Positions 8,601 to 16,251 of a stretch of DNA of 32,393 nucleotides are shown here, in pieces (within the stretch, counting starts at the first letter, position 1; each line of letters begins with the position of its first letter). The notes beneath the pieces were generated by a model that was not told the origin of the DNA, did no database searches, and saw only the letters and a list, made by a program, of their open reading frames with translations. Location: NCBI GenBank assembly GCA_017551515.1, contig JAFZLK010000019.1:1-32393 (forward strand). The letters are read 5' to 3'. The stretch comes from Bacteroidales bacterium (GTDB taxonomy: Bacteria; Bacteroidota; Bacteroidia; Bacteroidales; ML635J-15). The translations under genes and the position numbers were made by a program.

Positions 8601-11600
8601 GTTTCTTCAAGTGTAAACGGTTCGTTATATAAAGTTCCTTCTGTAACAGTCGGTTCGTCGCCGTTGGTGGTGTAGTAAATAGTAGCGTCTTCTGTTTCGC
8701 AAGCCAAAGTCACATCAACCGTATTGACAAATTCACCGCCATTAGGATTGATAGTCGGAGTTGCAACAGGTATCAACTTTGTGAATGTAGCTTCAGCGAT
8801 GTTGCTGTCAGCCATTCCTTCCTTAGCAGCCATTGCCTTTACGGTAGTAGTTTCTGTAAGTGGGAATGGTCCTACATAACGTGTAGATCCTGTTGTTGGA
8901 GTTTCTCCGTTCAAAGTGTAGAATATTGCAGCATCTTCTATTGCGCAAGTCAAAGTTACATTAACGGTTGTTTCAAATTCACCTCCGTTTGGCTCAATGG
9001 TTGGTGTTGCAACGACTGGCAAATTGGTAATTGTATATTTTGCTGAATCTACAGTACTCGTAACACCATTCTTTTCTGCAAATGCATAAATTGTAGTTGT
9101 TTGGGTGAATGTCAACGGAGCCGTGTACACTTCTTGTGCATCGGTTGGTTCAATATTATAGTAAATTGTTGCACCCTGAGTTTCGCAGGTGAGAGTTACT
9201 TCAACACTACCAGTGTATGTTCCTGTTGTAGGTGAGAAAACAGGAGCGGCCGTTTCCATATTGTAGGTTTCCGAAACGATTTCGCTCGAAATATCATTCT
9301 TTATTGCGATAGCCTTTATTGTGGTTGTCGCGGTTATTGTAATAGGTCCGGTGTATTCTGTCGAAGCATTAGTTGGGTTAGAATTATCAAGGGTATAATA
9401 TATTGTTGCACCGTTGGTTTCACAAGCGAGTGTCAATTCAAAATCGTTATAATATGTACTGTCAGCTTCAGCCGAGAAAGTCGGATTTGCTGTTGCCATA
9501 GTGTATGTTTCCGAAACGATTCCGCTCTGAACGCCATCCAATATTGCGATTGCTGTTACTGTGGTTGTGGCAGTTATTGCGATTGCTGCGTTGTACTCGG
9601 TTGATGCATCTGTTGGGTCAGAACCATCAAGAGTATAGTATATTGTTGCACCTTCGGTTTCGCAGGCAAGAGTTAATTCAAAGTCGTTATAATATGTACC
9701 AGTTCCTTGAGAGAAAGTTGGCTCTGCAGGAACAATAGGAATAAATTCCGTCAAATCGCTGTTTCCACGAGGATAAATCTGGATGTCATCATTATAAATT
9801 GCAGCGAAACCAATTATATCCCAGTTGGTGTTATCACCAATGGTCATATTGAGAGTCTTGAAGCTGTTTCTTAACAAAGCTTCGCTTCCATTCTGCGAGA
9901 ATGTAACATTGTCTCCTGTCTGGCTTGCAGTGTAAGTTGTACCAGTTGCTACAGCAACATTTTCAACCTTTACGAGCTGTGAAACATATTCGTTTGTGCG
10001 AAGCTGTTCTACAGTTATTATAGTAGGAGCAACTGCGCCTGTGCTTTGAGTTGAAGCTGCTGTGTTGGATGCAGGAACGAACTCAAAAAGTCCGTGATAC
10101 ATACTGATTGTACCTGCAATTCCACCAGAAATTACATCACCTTCGGTGTATTCGGTTGTAATTTTGTTGCTCTGGTCGAAAATCAGAAGTCCACCTGTAA
10201 CATCCTTAACATAAATGTTCTTTCCGTTGCGGAATACGAAAGTTACATCGCCCGTAAGCGTTATATTGCCAGCTGTTCCTTCAAGTGTGTAAAGTTCTGC
10301 AATATTAGCGGCAGTTACAGGGAATGTGTACGTTGCGGTTGCGGCATTGCTGAATCGGTCACCAACGTATGCAATAGCTTTGATAGTTGTGTTCTGGCTT
10401 ACTGCTATAGGCTCGGTGTATTGGGTTGATTCGTTTGTTGGTGCAGTTTCGTCTGTAGTGTAGTAAATGTTAGCACCTTCAGTTGTGCAGGTTATTGTTA
10501 CGCTCTGAGCTTCCTCATAGTATCCAGCTGCAGGTGTGAATACTGGAGTTGCAATCATTTCGGCAACTTCGCGCGGAGACTTGTAAAGTGTTATTGCTGC
10601 CTGACCGCCTGTATAACATGCAAAACGAGGAGAACCAGTGTTATATCTCAAAGTACGAGTAGACTCTCCAACATTATCAATGGATATTGCTCCTTCAGAA
10701 ATTGATATTGACCATTCGTTACGACCATCTGTAACATTCTCATCGAATATCAGGGAATTTCCGGCAGACCATCCAAGATAACCGATATTTTCCAAGTAAA
10801 GAGAATAACCACCCTCTGTTGCTCGTGCTGTAACCTTTATTCCATCGGTAGTTGCATTAGCTGTTATATTATTCCCAATAACATATTCTGAAATGTCCAA
10901 TCTAGTACCGTAATTCGTACTAGTACCACTTGATCCCGACAATGCATTAACAACATTACCATTGACATTTGTAATCAAGTATTCACCTGTCCAGTTATCA
11001 CCTTCTGGTGCTTCTGTTACCTTTGTATAATATATAACACTAGGATCAACCACTATTCCATTTAACGATACAGTCCTGCTGGTTGCTCCCGTTGTAGCAA
11101 CAGTTATCTGTCCGCTATGCGATCCAGCATCAAGACCAGCTTTCATGCGTACATATACAGTTGTTGAGGCAAGAGAACCTTCGCTCTGTGAAAATGTCAA
11201 AGATGCCGAATACATTCCATCTTCCGTAGCACACAATTCAAAGTCAGCATCATCGGGAACACTTACTGTTACATCTGCAGTAAGGTTGCTTCCTTCAACA
11301 GAAAAACTCTGTGCAGCCGAAGGTCCGTTATTAAGATTGTATGAGAAGTCGACAAAAGAATGAGTTAACGAAATCGAAGGATTAGAAGATCCTCCTTCTT
11401 CATATTTGTATATGGAAACTGCATTTTGACCACTTCCATAGCACGAGAAAATAGCACTGGAGTTATTTTTTCTTAACTTGTTACGAGTATTGGAACCTTG
11501 TGCTTCTACAGTTGTTTCTCCATTCTCAATATTTATAAGCCACGAACCATTATCGTCCAATTCTTCTTCTGTTTTTAAATAATTGGAACCAGAACTTGCC

Positions 11601-11980
11601 GCATACAAATATCCATCGCCAGTATATAATCCAAATGTATTATCTACCGTTCCAGCTACAAGCTTAAGACCTTGTACTCCAACTTCGTCATCAAATTCAA
11701 CATTATCGCCATTGTTGGTTATCCCAACAGCAGCCCTGTTGTTTGCATTCTGCGTAGTGCTGAGCGCATAATCGCCAGAAACAATTATAACAGAATCACC
11801 AACAGCCAAATCGGACGCATCGGTTACCAAATTCCATGTCTGCCCATAAAATGGAGCCGACACAACCATCATTGCCATAACCGCAATGATAGTCCTTAAT
11901 TTTTGCGAATTCCGTTTAAGGGATTTCGCAAGGTTTCCAAAGCTAAAGCTTTGAGAAACACTAGCATAAAGTTTTCTCAT
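5693..11980 (-). CDS. giant modular T9SS surface protein with chitobiase-type repeats
   Basis: A 2095-residue secreted protein. An N-terminal hydrophobic stretch (about 28-47, ending SAPFYGQ) is a signal peptide with a long n-region. I count nine copies of an about 80-residue module of the CHB_HEX_C_1/FN3-associated type, each with a core like EGATIYYTLDGSDPT, starting near residues 473, 747, 827, 908, 990, 1070, 1153, 1410 and 1742. Four copies of an about 150-residue module ending in F-x-CY-x-Q-x-I-LYK occur near 49, 317, 1242 and 1588. Two OB-fold-like modules (TGDVTFVFR to QIYPRGN) occur near 560 and 1823. The last 78 residues (IAIYPNPTSD to GMYFVRIY) are a type A T9SS sorting domain, so the product should be exported and anchored at the cell surface. 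I see no catalytic domain; adhesion or glycan binding is a guess. It is followed by an intrinsic terminator and looks monocistronic. Confidence 0.87.
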   Translation of the reverse strand: MRKLYASVSQSFSFGNLAKSLKRNSQKLRTIIAVMAMMVVSAPFYGQTWNLVTDASDLAVGDSVIIVSGDYALSTTQNANNRAAVGITNNGDNVEFDDEVGVQGLKLVAGTVDNTFGLYTGDGYLYAASSGSNYLKTEEELDDNGSWLINIENGETTVEAQGSNTRNKLRKNNSSAIFSCYGSGQNAVSIYKYEEGGSSNPSISLTHSFVDFSYNLNNGPSAAQSFSVEGSNLTADVTVSVPDDADFELCATEDGMYSASLTFSQSEGSLASTTVYVRMKAGLDAGSHSGQITVATTGATSRTVSLNGIVVDPSVIYYTKVTEAPEGDNWTGEYLITNVNGNVVNALSGSSGTSTNYGTRLDISEYVIGNNITANATTDGIKVTARATEGGYSLYLENIGYLGWSAGNSLIFDENVTDGRNEWSISISEGAISIDNVGESTRTLRYNTGSPRFACYTGGQAAITLYKSPREVAEMIATPVFTPAAGYYEEAQSVTITCTTEGANIYYTTDETAPTNESTQYTEPIAVSQNTTIKAIAYVGDRFSNAATATYTFPVTAANIAELYTLEGTAGNITLTGDVTFVFRNGKNIYVKDVTGGLLIFDQSNKITTEYTEGDVISGGIAGTISMYHGLFEFVPASNTAASTQSTGAVAPTIITVEQLRTNEYVSQLVKVENVAVATGTTYTASQTGDNVTFSQNGSEALLRNSFKTLNMTIGDNTNWDIIGFAAIYNDDIQIYPRGNSDLTEFIPIVPAEPTFSQGTGTYYNDFELTLACETEGATIYYTLDGSDPTDASTEYNAAIAITATTTVTAIAILDGVQSGIVSETYTMATANPTFSAEADSTYYNDFELTLACETNGATIYYTLDNSNPTNASTEYTGPITITATTTIKAIAIKNDISSEIVSETYNMETAAPVFSPTTGTYTGSVEVTLTCETQGATIYYNIEPTDAQEVYTAPLTFTQTTTIYAFAEKNGVTSTVDSAKYTITNLPVVATPTIEPNGGEFETTVNVTLTCAIEDAAIFYTLNGETPTTGSTRYVGPFPLTETTTVKAMAAKEGMADSNIAEATFTKLIPVATPTINPNGGEFVNTVDVTLACETEDATIYYTTNGDEPTVTEGTLYNEPFTLEETRTVKAIAVKAGMAKSNIAEATFTKLIPVATPTIEPNGGNFEDTQVVTLACETTGASIYYTLNGTTDPTAESTLYENPFTLEATTTVRAIAMKENMQTSAIAEATFTKVEPVVTVNYTRITSLNQLQDGDKVILAARYDDDASHYYVAPTRIANKLKGVAVTTEDDVISTDVDTIVWTLKINEGLYRFVNASNDTLGFSSNSTNFSKTANKNWTISEYTTISSALVGEYAGYKIINVTDDGRVIALNHNNNDVFGAYANSNAENNNAGQYNFALDIFADMDEHAPLVATPTFSLPTGNYTTAQTVEILCATEGATIRYTLDGNDPTEESPIYETPLSINEPTTVKAKAFKEDYIASAVAEAFYNVITTPTIIVDAETLNFEDANETKTLTVSSLNLTEDITVAVTENFTVDAETITMNADTTLTITFTGNAATEGTLTLTSGETIKTVALVATPLVASEGCYYPVAEALDDWSGDYLITYTDLASETINALNGIHNNNFGTYNNVFEYYGDGVVASNLTTEVCKVTVEQTENGYSMYLNRSGYLGFEGSDNKLYSNETFTAQRDEWTFSENNGQILITNVQNPERNLKWNNNNPRFACYTTAQSPITLYKLGAIPAVATPVFTPAAGYYEEAQNVTITCSTEGATIYYTTDGTNPTAESTQYTEAIAVSENMTIKAIAVLGEDASSVATARYTFPTFVENIAALYALENTDGSYKLTGDVTFVFRKDRNMYVKDATGGLLIYDQNNKITNEYEEGDVISGGISGTISMYHGLLEYVPLFNTAEATENTGAVAPTVITVEQLLTNNYVSQLVKVENVAVETGATFTEGQTGSNVTFSQNGNEAVLRNGLKTLDMEIGDNTNWDITGFAVFYDDDIQIYPRGNDDVTLVTSIEELASEIAIYPNPTSDIVNIVTNGNAQRVEIANVDGQIVSNEVVSSDVVTISLEAQPAGMYFVRIYTANEIVVRKVTKF
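5945..7215 (-). repeat. downstream copy of a 1.3-kb intragenic duplication
   Basis: Encodes residues of about 1588-2015 of the giant protein: CY-x-Q module, one chitobiase-type module (AAGYYEEAQ) and one OB-like module, in that order. The same order and wording occurs at about 9745-11030. DNA similarity is visible by eye, for example both copies have the phrase GAGGATAAATCTG followed by near-identical text around 5970 and 9770. Confidence 0.7.
8263..9740 (-). repeat. six tandem chitobiase-type modules
   Basis: Six back-to-back copies of the about 80-residue module (about 240 bp each), residues of about 747-1240. The three copies between 8270 and 9010 are closest to each other, sharing phrases such as EPNGG and SNIAEATFTK, which suggests recent unequal recombination within the gene. 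Confidence 0.75.
9745..11030 (-). repeat. upstream copy of a 1.3-kb intragenic duplication
   Basis: Encodes residues of about 317-745 of the giant protein with the same three modules, in the same order, as 5945-7215. Shared words include AAGYYEEAQ, TGDVTFVFR, SGTISMYHGL and QIYPRGN. The two copies have diverged in sequence but have no visible rearrangement. Confidence 0.7.
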
Positions 11981-12024
11981 GTTTAATAATTTTAATTCAA
12001 CCTAATTTATAAAACTCAAAACCG

Positions 12025-12055
12025 CAAAGTTAATTCTTTAAAAGAAACGAACAAG
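12025..12055 (-). promoter_or_regulatory. Bacteroidota promoter of the giant surface-protein gene
   Basis: On the minus strand CTTG at 12055-12052, 19 nt spacing, then TAACTTTG at 12032-12025. This fits the Bacteroidota pattern TTTG-N19-21-TAnnTTTG with one mismatch in the -33 box. The ATG follows 44 nt after the -7 element, with an AT-rich leader. Confidence 0.6.
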
Positions 12056-12083
12056 ACCAATCTTTACAACCCTCACGAAAAAT

Positions 12084-12104
12084 TTATGAACCATAAGTTC
12101 ATAA
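12084..12104. promoter_or_regulatory. perfect 8-bp inverted repeat, possible operator
   Basis: TTATGAAC, 5-nt spacer CATAA, then GTTCATAA. It ends 14 nt before the plus-strand -7 element at 12119 and so covers the -33 region of the FISUMP/kinase operon. That position suits a dimeric regulator. A related but imperfect word (TTATGAGTTCATA) occurs at 22421-22433 in another divergent promoter region. Confidence 0.4.
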
Positions 12105-12118
12105 GTGACATTTTTCAT

Positions 12119-12126
12119 TATATTTG
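12119..12126 (+). promoter_or_regulatory. -7 element of the FISUMP/kinase operon
   Basis: TATATTTG matches TAnnTTTG exactly and lies 23 nt before the ATG at 12150. No good -33 TTTG is seen; the expected place is occupied by the inverted repeat at 12084-12104, which would fit an activator-dependent promoter. Confidence 0.5.
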
Positions 12127-12149
12127 CGGTGCTTTATAAACAAAAAAAA

Positions 12150-12809
12150 ATGAGTAAACACATTTTGACAATACTGCTTCTGTTCATTTCAACATTTGCC
12201 GTTGCACAAAGCAATACAGAAACTTTTACCGATAAACGCGATGGGAATACCTATAATATTATAACCATCGGCACTCAGAAATGGATGGGAGAAAACCTTC
12301 GTTTCCTACCAAAAGTCAAAAACGCTGATTGGGGCAACGAAATCGATGCATTCTACTATGTTTACGGCAACAACACTTCCAAAACGAAAGTTGCCAAATC
12401 AAGCGCAAACTATGCCACATACGGAGTACTATACAACTGGGCAGCAACAAAAAACGCCTGTCCAACCGGATGGCGACTACCATCAAACGAGGACTGGGAA
12501 AAACTAGAAAAAGCAATTGGAGAAAAGCAATTAGGATCTGCTCTTGCAAGCAAGTCTGAAAACTGGGCAAAAGGTGAATTGCGCAAATCTGAACGCTGGG
12601 GAAAATCTGGATTCAACGCCTACCCTGCCGGCTACCGTGATGGAAACTGCTTCTATGCCGATGAAGGTACATCTACATATTTCTGGACATCCGAACAAAC
12701 ATCCGATGGCTACTCATACTACCGCTACATCGACAGCAAGGAAACCTACTTCGGATTAGATCATGGATCATGGGAAAACGGATATTCAATAAGATGCGTT
12801 AAAGACTAA
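12150..12809 (+). CDS. secreted FISUMP-domain protein
   Basis: A 219-residue protein with a signal peptide (MSKHILTILLLFISTFAVAQ, cleavage after residue 20) and a single FISUMP (Fibrobacter succinogenes major paralogous) domain. The hallmarks are present in order: FTDKRDGNTYN...IGTQKWMGENL near 25-50, YGVLYNWAA and CPTGWRLPSNEDW near 90-120, KSGFNAYPAGYR near 150, and the end SIRCVKD. Such domains belong to a C-type-lectin-like group of surface proteins in Fibrobacteres and Bacteroidota; ligand unknown. There is no T9SS tail and no lipobox, so it is probably periplasmic or released. ATG at 12150 is preferred to an ATG at 12105 because it gives a clean signal peptide and leaves room for the promoter. 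It is followed after 17 bp by the kinase gene. Confidence 0.85.
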   Translation: MSKHILTILLLFISTFAVAQSNTETFTDKRDGNTYNIITIGTQKWMGENLRFLPKVKNADWGNEIDAFYYVYGNNTSKTKVAKSSANYATYGVLYNWAATKNACPTGWRLPSNEDWEKLEKAIGEKQLGSALASKSENWAKGELRKSERWGKSGFNAYPAGYRDGNCFYADEGTSTYFWTSEQTSDGYSYYRYIDSKETYFGLDHGSWENGYSIRCVKD

Positions 12810-12826
12810 CAACCAATAATATAACA

Positions 12827-13672
12827 ATGATAGCAATAGCAGACAGCGGTTCAACTAAAACCTCATGGGTGGTTTCAAATAAAAAAGGCAACGAATACAA
12901 TTTCAAGACAATAGGCTTTAATCCTTACTTTGTAACCAAGGAAGAAGTGGAAAAATGCATAGCGGATGCATTTCCAAAGGAAATTGAGGCCTCCGAAGTT
13001 ACAAATGTTTACTTTTATGGTTCGGGGTGCTCCAACTGCGACAACTACGCACATCTGCAGGACGCTCTGGAAACATTTTTCCATAAAGCAAGTATATGCA
13101 TATTTTCAGATATGCTTGGAACCGCAAGGGCTGTGCTAAAACACGAAGCCGGTGTAGCCGCCATTCTCGGAACTGGTTCAAACTCTTGCTTCTTCGATGG
13201 CAACGAGATTACCCAAAGCCCTGTTTCGCTAGGCTACATTCTTGGTGATGAAGGCAGTGGTGCCACAATAGGAAAAAATTTCATAAAGCAGTACCTCGAA
13301 GGCCGGTTCGATGCGGAACTCACACGCCAAATCTACGAGGAAACTGGCGAAAACATAACATCAGTACTAAATGCCGTTTACAAGGGCGAACATCCGAACC
13401 GCTACCTTGCGAATTTCACAAAGACCATCAACAAGCACATTGAACATCCACAGATGCAAGAACTTATGCGACAGTCATTCAGAGCCTTTTTCGATAACTA
13501 TGTGCTGATTTTTCCTGACTGTCAGAAATATAGGATTGGATTCTGTGGAAGCATCGCTTACCATTTCAGTGCTATATTGCTTGAAGAACTCGAAAAAATA
13601 GGCTATTCCAAGAGTAATGTGCTGATTATAAACGATATTCTGCCAGAATTGCTGAAGTATCATGTGATGTAA
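12827..13672 (+). CDS. N-acetylglucosamine kinase-like ASKHA protein (BadF/BadG family)
   Basis: A 281-residue sugar-kinase-like ATPase of the BadF/BadG/BcrA/BcrD family, the family that includes eukaryotic-type N-acetylglucosamine kinase. ASKHA motifs are visible: phosphate-1 ADSGSTKTSW (residues 5-14), the catalytic-region DMLGTARA, phosphate-2 ILGTGSNS near 112-119, and LGDEGSG near 138-144. It would phosphorylate an amino sugar in the cytoplasm, for example recovered cell-wall GlcNAc, but the substrate is not determined by motifs. It lies 17 bp after the FISUMP gene and is co-directional, so the two are likely co-transcribed. It converges with the DNA glycosylase gene, with only 31 bp between the stops and no strong terminator. 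Confidence 0.82.
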   Translation: MIAIADSGSTKTSWVVSNKKGNEYNFKTIGFNPYFVTKEEVEKCIADAFPKEIEASEVTNVYFYGSGCSNCDNYAHLQDALETFFHKASICIFSDMLGTARAVLKHEAGVAAILGTGSNSCFFDGNEITQSPVSLGYILGDEGSGATIGKNFIKQYLEGRFDAELTRQIYEETGENITSVLNAVYKGEHPNRYLANFTKTINKHIEHPQMQELMRQSFRAFFDNYVLIFPDCQKYRIGFCGSIAYHFSAILLEELEKIGYSKSNVLIINDILPELLKYHVM

Positions 13673-13703
13673 AGAATAGTTGGCAATGCTAAATCAGGAT
13701 TAG

Positions 13704-14294
13704 CTAATACCACAAATTTCTGTATGCTTCCGCTTTTTTCTCCAACTTCATAGGAAATGCCCGAGAACTTGACGGCATGCGGTAGAATCTGTATTCTTTT
13801 CCGTTGTGGGTGAAATCGGTATAGCCACCGACTTGAGGCACCTTGAATCCCAGTTGTACGGCAATAGTTTCGGCAGACTTGCCACCTGTGGAGACAATGG
13901 TACGACACTTGGGAATCTTATGCAAAAGAGCATGAATGTCGGTTTGCTCCACAATTTCAAGGTGGGCATCGGAGGCATTGTCCATTAGTCGTTTCACGGC
14001 ACTTGCAGCGTCAAAAATTGCGATGTGTTTTTCGGTGCAGAACTTTACAACCTTGTCGTAGCAAAACTTGAATTTCTTTCCATTCTGTTCCACAAAGTAG
14101 TCCTTGTCATTGTAGAAAATAAGCCCCATGATGCGCCACATATCGTTTTGTATGTTAGGGTAGTAGAAGTCCATTGACCAGCGCTCGCGCTTTGGCGGAA
14201 AGCTGCCAAGCATAAGTATTTCTGCACCATTAGGAAGGAATGGCTGGAGAGGATGGCGCTCTATTGGGATGTTGTTGGATTCTATGTCTGCCAT
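13704..14294 (-). CDS. uracil/hypoxanthine-DNA glycosylase superfamily protein
   Basis: A 196-residue base-excision repair enzyme of the uracil-DNA glycosylase superfamily. The first motif is MLGSFPPKRERWS (residues 28-40), followed by YYPNIQNDMWRIMG (44-57), which binds the flipped base; the C-terminal motif is MPSSSRAF (173-180) in place of the classical HPSP-like loop. These features are closest to the hypoxanthine-DNA glycosylase branch (family 6), but I cannot fix the substrate. The catalytic position in the first motif carries no Asp, which fits that branch rather than family 1. The ATG at 14294 is only 19 nt from palindrome copy A, so its promoter must overlap that repeat or lie beyond it. 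Confidence 0.8.
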   Translation of the reverse strand: MADIESNNIPIERHPLQPFLPNGAEILMLGSFPPKRERWSMDFYYPNIQNDMWRIMGLIFYNDKDYFVEQNGKKFKFCYDKVVKFCTEKHIAIFDAASAVKRLMDNASDAHLEIVEQTDIHALLHKIPKCRTIVSTGGKSAETIAVQLGFKVPQVGGYTDFTHNGKEYRFYRMPSSSRAFPMKLEKKAEAYRNLWY

Positions 14295-14313
14295 AGTTGT
14301 ATTTTTTCTTTTG

Positions 14314-14359
14314 AAACTCGTCCAAAGTTGTATTAAAACACATGGTTTTGGACGGGTTT
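14314..14359. repeat. 46-bp palindromic repeat, copy A
   Basis: Arms AAACTCGTCCAAA (14314-14326) and TTTGGACGGGTTT (14347-14359) around a 20-nt centre GTTGTATTAAAACACATGGT. It differs from copy D (16252-16297) at only 2 of 46 positions. It lies 66 bp past the stop of the ATPase gene and 19 bp from the start of the glycosylase gene. Confidence 0.9.
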
Positions 14360-14425
14360 GTTAAATTCTAAAATATTTATAATTAAGTGTTTATGTTTAA
14401 GTTTAATGCAATTTTTACTGCTTAT

Positions 14426-15835
14426 TTATTCAAATAATTTGTTCAATGTTACAATATGTTGTATGCTGTCGGTTGCTTGTTTGTTCGCTAGTCCGAATGT
14501 AGTTATAAGCACTCCGACAATGCCATTTTTAGGCTTCATTTCGGTGTTGTATGAGGCAATGCGGTTACGAATCTTTGTTTCTTCTCCGCTTGTTATGTTG
14601 TATTCGCCTTGCGAATATTTTATCTCGCAGATGCATGTCTGTCCGCCAACTCTGTCTATTACGAGGTCGATTTGGGCCTTTTCTGGTGATGTTGAACTTC
14701 TCCACGAGAAATATTCTGTTCTTACTGTGTCCAAATGCAAGGCATAAAGTATTTGCCATACATGACAGAGGCATATCCTTTCAAATGCAAGTCCGTACCA
14801 AGTGTTTTGCTTCGGAGTGTTTATCGAGTGTTGCCATAGTTGCTTGTCGGAGGACCTTTTCTTGCAAAACTGGTGGTAGAAAAGTGTGTAGAAATCAACA
14901 ACTTGATAGATTTGTGAGTTGCGTTTTGTTCCGTTTGAGTATCGGTGGAGGAAGTCGCAGTTTACGAGGTCTTCGAGCATATTGCTGAGGTGACTGCCAG
15001 AGTTTACTTTCAGTCGGTCAGAGATTTCCTTGCGCATTAGCCCCGACTTGTTTTCTGACAATAATGCTATGATTTCCATATATTGGTCGGGATGGCGGTA
15101 AAGTGACTTGAAAAGCCTGTCGTATTCGTTTCGTAATTCGGCATCGGGTGCGAAGAAAAGAGCATCAATGTTTTCGGCGACACTTCTTGCAAAATCTATC
15201 ATTTCCAGATAGTAAGGAACGCCACCAAGTGCCATGTACATCTGTGTTATGGCGAGTTGTGTCCATCGTGCGCGGTGAGCCTTGAAGAAAAGTTCGGTTT
15301 CGTGCAGGTTGAACGGGTGTATGTGCATCTCGTGGGTAATCCTGTTGTGCAGTCCGCCACGATTGTCGATAATGTTGCGAACAATCCATGAAGTTGCAGA
15401 ACCACATACGATAAGAAAAATATTGTTGAGTTTTGATGCATAATTGTTCCAGAAATGCCCGAATGCCCTTACAAAACCGGAATGCTGGGTGTCGAAGCAG
15501 GGGAGTTCGTCAATAAATACAACGCATCTTTTCCGTCTTTTCTTGGTTTTCAAAAGGTTGTATAGTGCATAGAATGCTTCAATCCAGTTTTGCGGTTGCT
15601 TTCCTGTGTAGCCGTAGTCGCATAATGAATTGTAGAAAACTGATAATTCCTCTTCCCGAGTGCCGTCAATTACACCTGTGGTTGAGAAATCGAACTTGTC
15701 GTTGAAATATTTGCGCACAAGGAATGTTTTTCCGACACGTCTGCGACCATATATTGCGACAAATTCAGCACGACCGCTATTCATGTAAGTCGTAATCTTT
15801 TCGTATTCAAGTTCTCTGCCTATAATTTTATCCAT
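14426..15835 (-). CDS. archaeal-ATPase-type P-loop NTPase with PD-(D/E)XK-like C-terminus
   Basis: A 469-residue protein of the ATPase_2 (archaeal ATPase) family. Walker A is GRRRVGKT (residues 30-37), Walker B is VVFIDE (105-110), and a sensor-like CGSATSW follows at 144-150. Residues of about 250-300 look like a winged helix (LMRKEISDRLKVNSGSHLSN). The C-terminal part has D390 in QIDLVID and E404-I-K406 in CEIKYS, the D...ExK signature of restriction-endonuclease-like folds (the DUF234-like tail). Cytoplasmic; the biological role of this widespread family is not established. ATG at 15835 is preferred over TTG at 15841. It has a very good own promoter and is enclosed by copies A and D of a 46-bp palindrome, with copies B and C in its leader region. 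Confidence 0.87.
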   Translation of the reverse strand: MDKIIGRELEYEKITTYMNSGRAEFVAIYGRRRVGKTFLVRKYFNDKFDFSTTGVIDGTREEELSVFYNSLCDYGYTGKQPQNWIEAFYALYNLLKTKKRRKRCVVFIDELPCFDTQHSGFVRAFGHFWNNYASKLNNIFLIVCGSATSWIVRNIIDNRGGLHNRITHEMHIHPFNLHETELFFKAHRARWTQLAITQMYMALGGVPYYLEMIDFARSVAENIDALFFAPDAELRNEYDRLFKSLYRHPDQYMEIIALLSENKSGLMRKEISDRLKVNSGSHLSNMLEDLVNCDFLHRYSNGTKRNSQIYQVVDFYTLFYHQFCKKRSSDKQLWQHSINTPKQNTWYGLAFERICLCHVWQILYALHLDTVRTEYFSWRSSTSPEKAQIDLVIDRVGGQTCICEIKYSQGEYNITSGEETKIRNRIASYNTEMKPKNGIVGVLITTFGLANKQATDSIQHIVTLNKLFE

Positions 15836-15857
15836 TTGCAAATGTTTTTGGGTGTGT

Positions 15858-15888
15858 CAAAATTAGAGATAAATTTTAATATGACAAA
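15858..15888 (-). promoter_or_regulatory. canonical Bacteroidota promoter of the ATPase gene
   Basis: On the minus strand TTTG (15888-15885), exactly 19 nt, then TAATTTTG (15865-15858): a full match to TTTG-N19-TAnnTTTG. The ATG follows at 15835. Palindrome copy B starts 3 bp upstream of the -33 box, so a protein bound there would touch RNA polymerase. Confidence 0.75.
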
Positions 15889-15891
15889 ACG

Positions 15892-15937
15892 AAACTGCTC
15901 CAAAGTTGTGGTTTGTTGTGCATTTTTGGACGAGTTT
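15892..15937. repeat. 46-bp palindromic repeat, copy B
   Basis: Arms AAACTGCTCCAAA (15892-15904) and TTTGGACGAGTTT (15925-15937). The centre differs from copies A and D. It lies directly upstream of the ATPase promoter. Confidence 0.88.
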
Positions 15938-16069
15938 AATATATGATAATATGTTTATAATAAATGTATTATGATTAATTTATTTACATAAAAATAAATA
16001 AATTTGTTGCAATTTTTTGTAATGATTTGCATTGTCGTCAAATGCTATTGTTATATTGAATTCTTGGAG

Positions 16070-16115
16070 AAACTAATCCAAAGTTATGTTATAATGTGTA
16101 ATTTTGGACGAGTTT
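16070..16115. repeat. 46-bp palindromic repeat, copy C
   Basis: Arms AAACTAATCCAAA (16070-16082) and TTTGGACGAGTTT (16103-16115). The left arm is the most degenerate of the four copies; length is again exactly 46 bp. It contains TAATTTTG (16099-16106), a -7-like word on the plus strand, perhaps by chance. Confidence 0.85.
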
Positions 16116-16251
16116 GATATATGATAAATTGTTGTAAATTAATTATTAATATTGATTTTATGTGCAATAAATTAAGTTTTATTGTTCTGGATTTTTGTTG
16201 GAAGATGTATTCGTTTACGCGTGATGATTTTGTAGTGTATAAATATTTAAA

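Noticed and set aside
13673..13703. Terminator between the convergent kinase and glycosylase genes
   Set aside because: Only a 5-bp GCTAA/TTAGC stem is visible nearby and no T run follows, so I do not call it.
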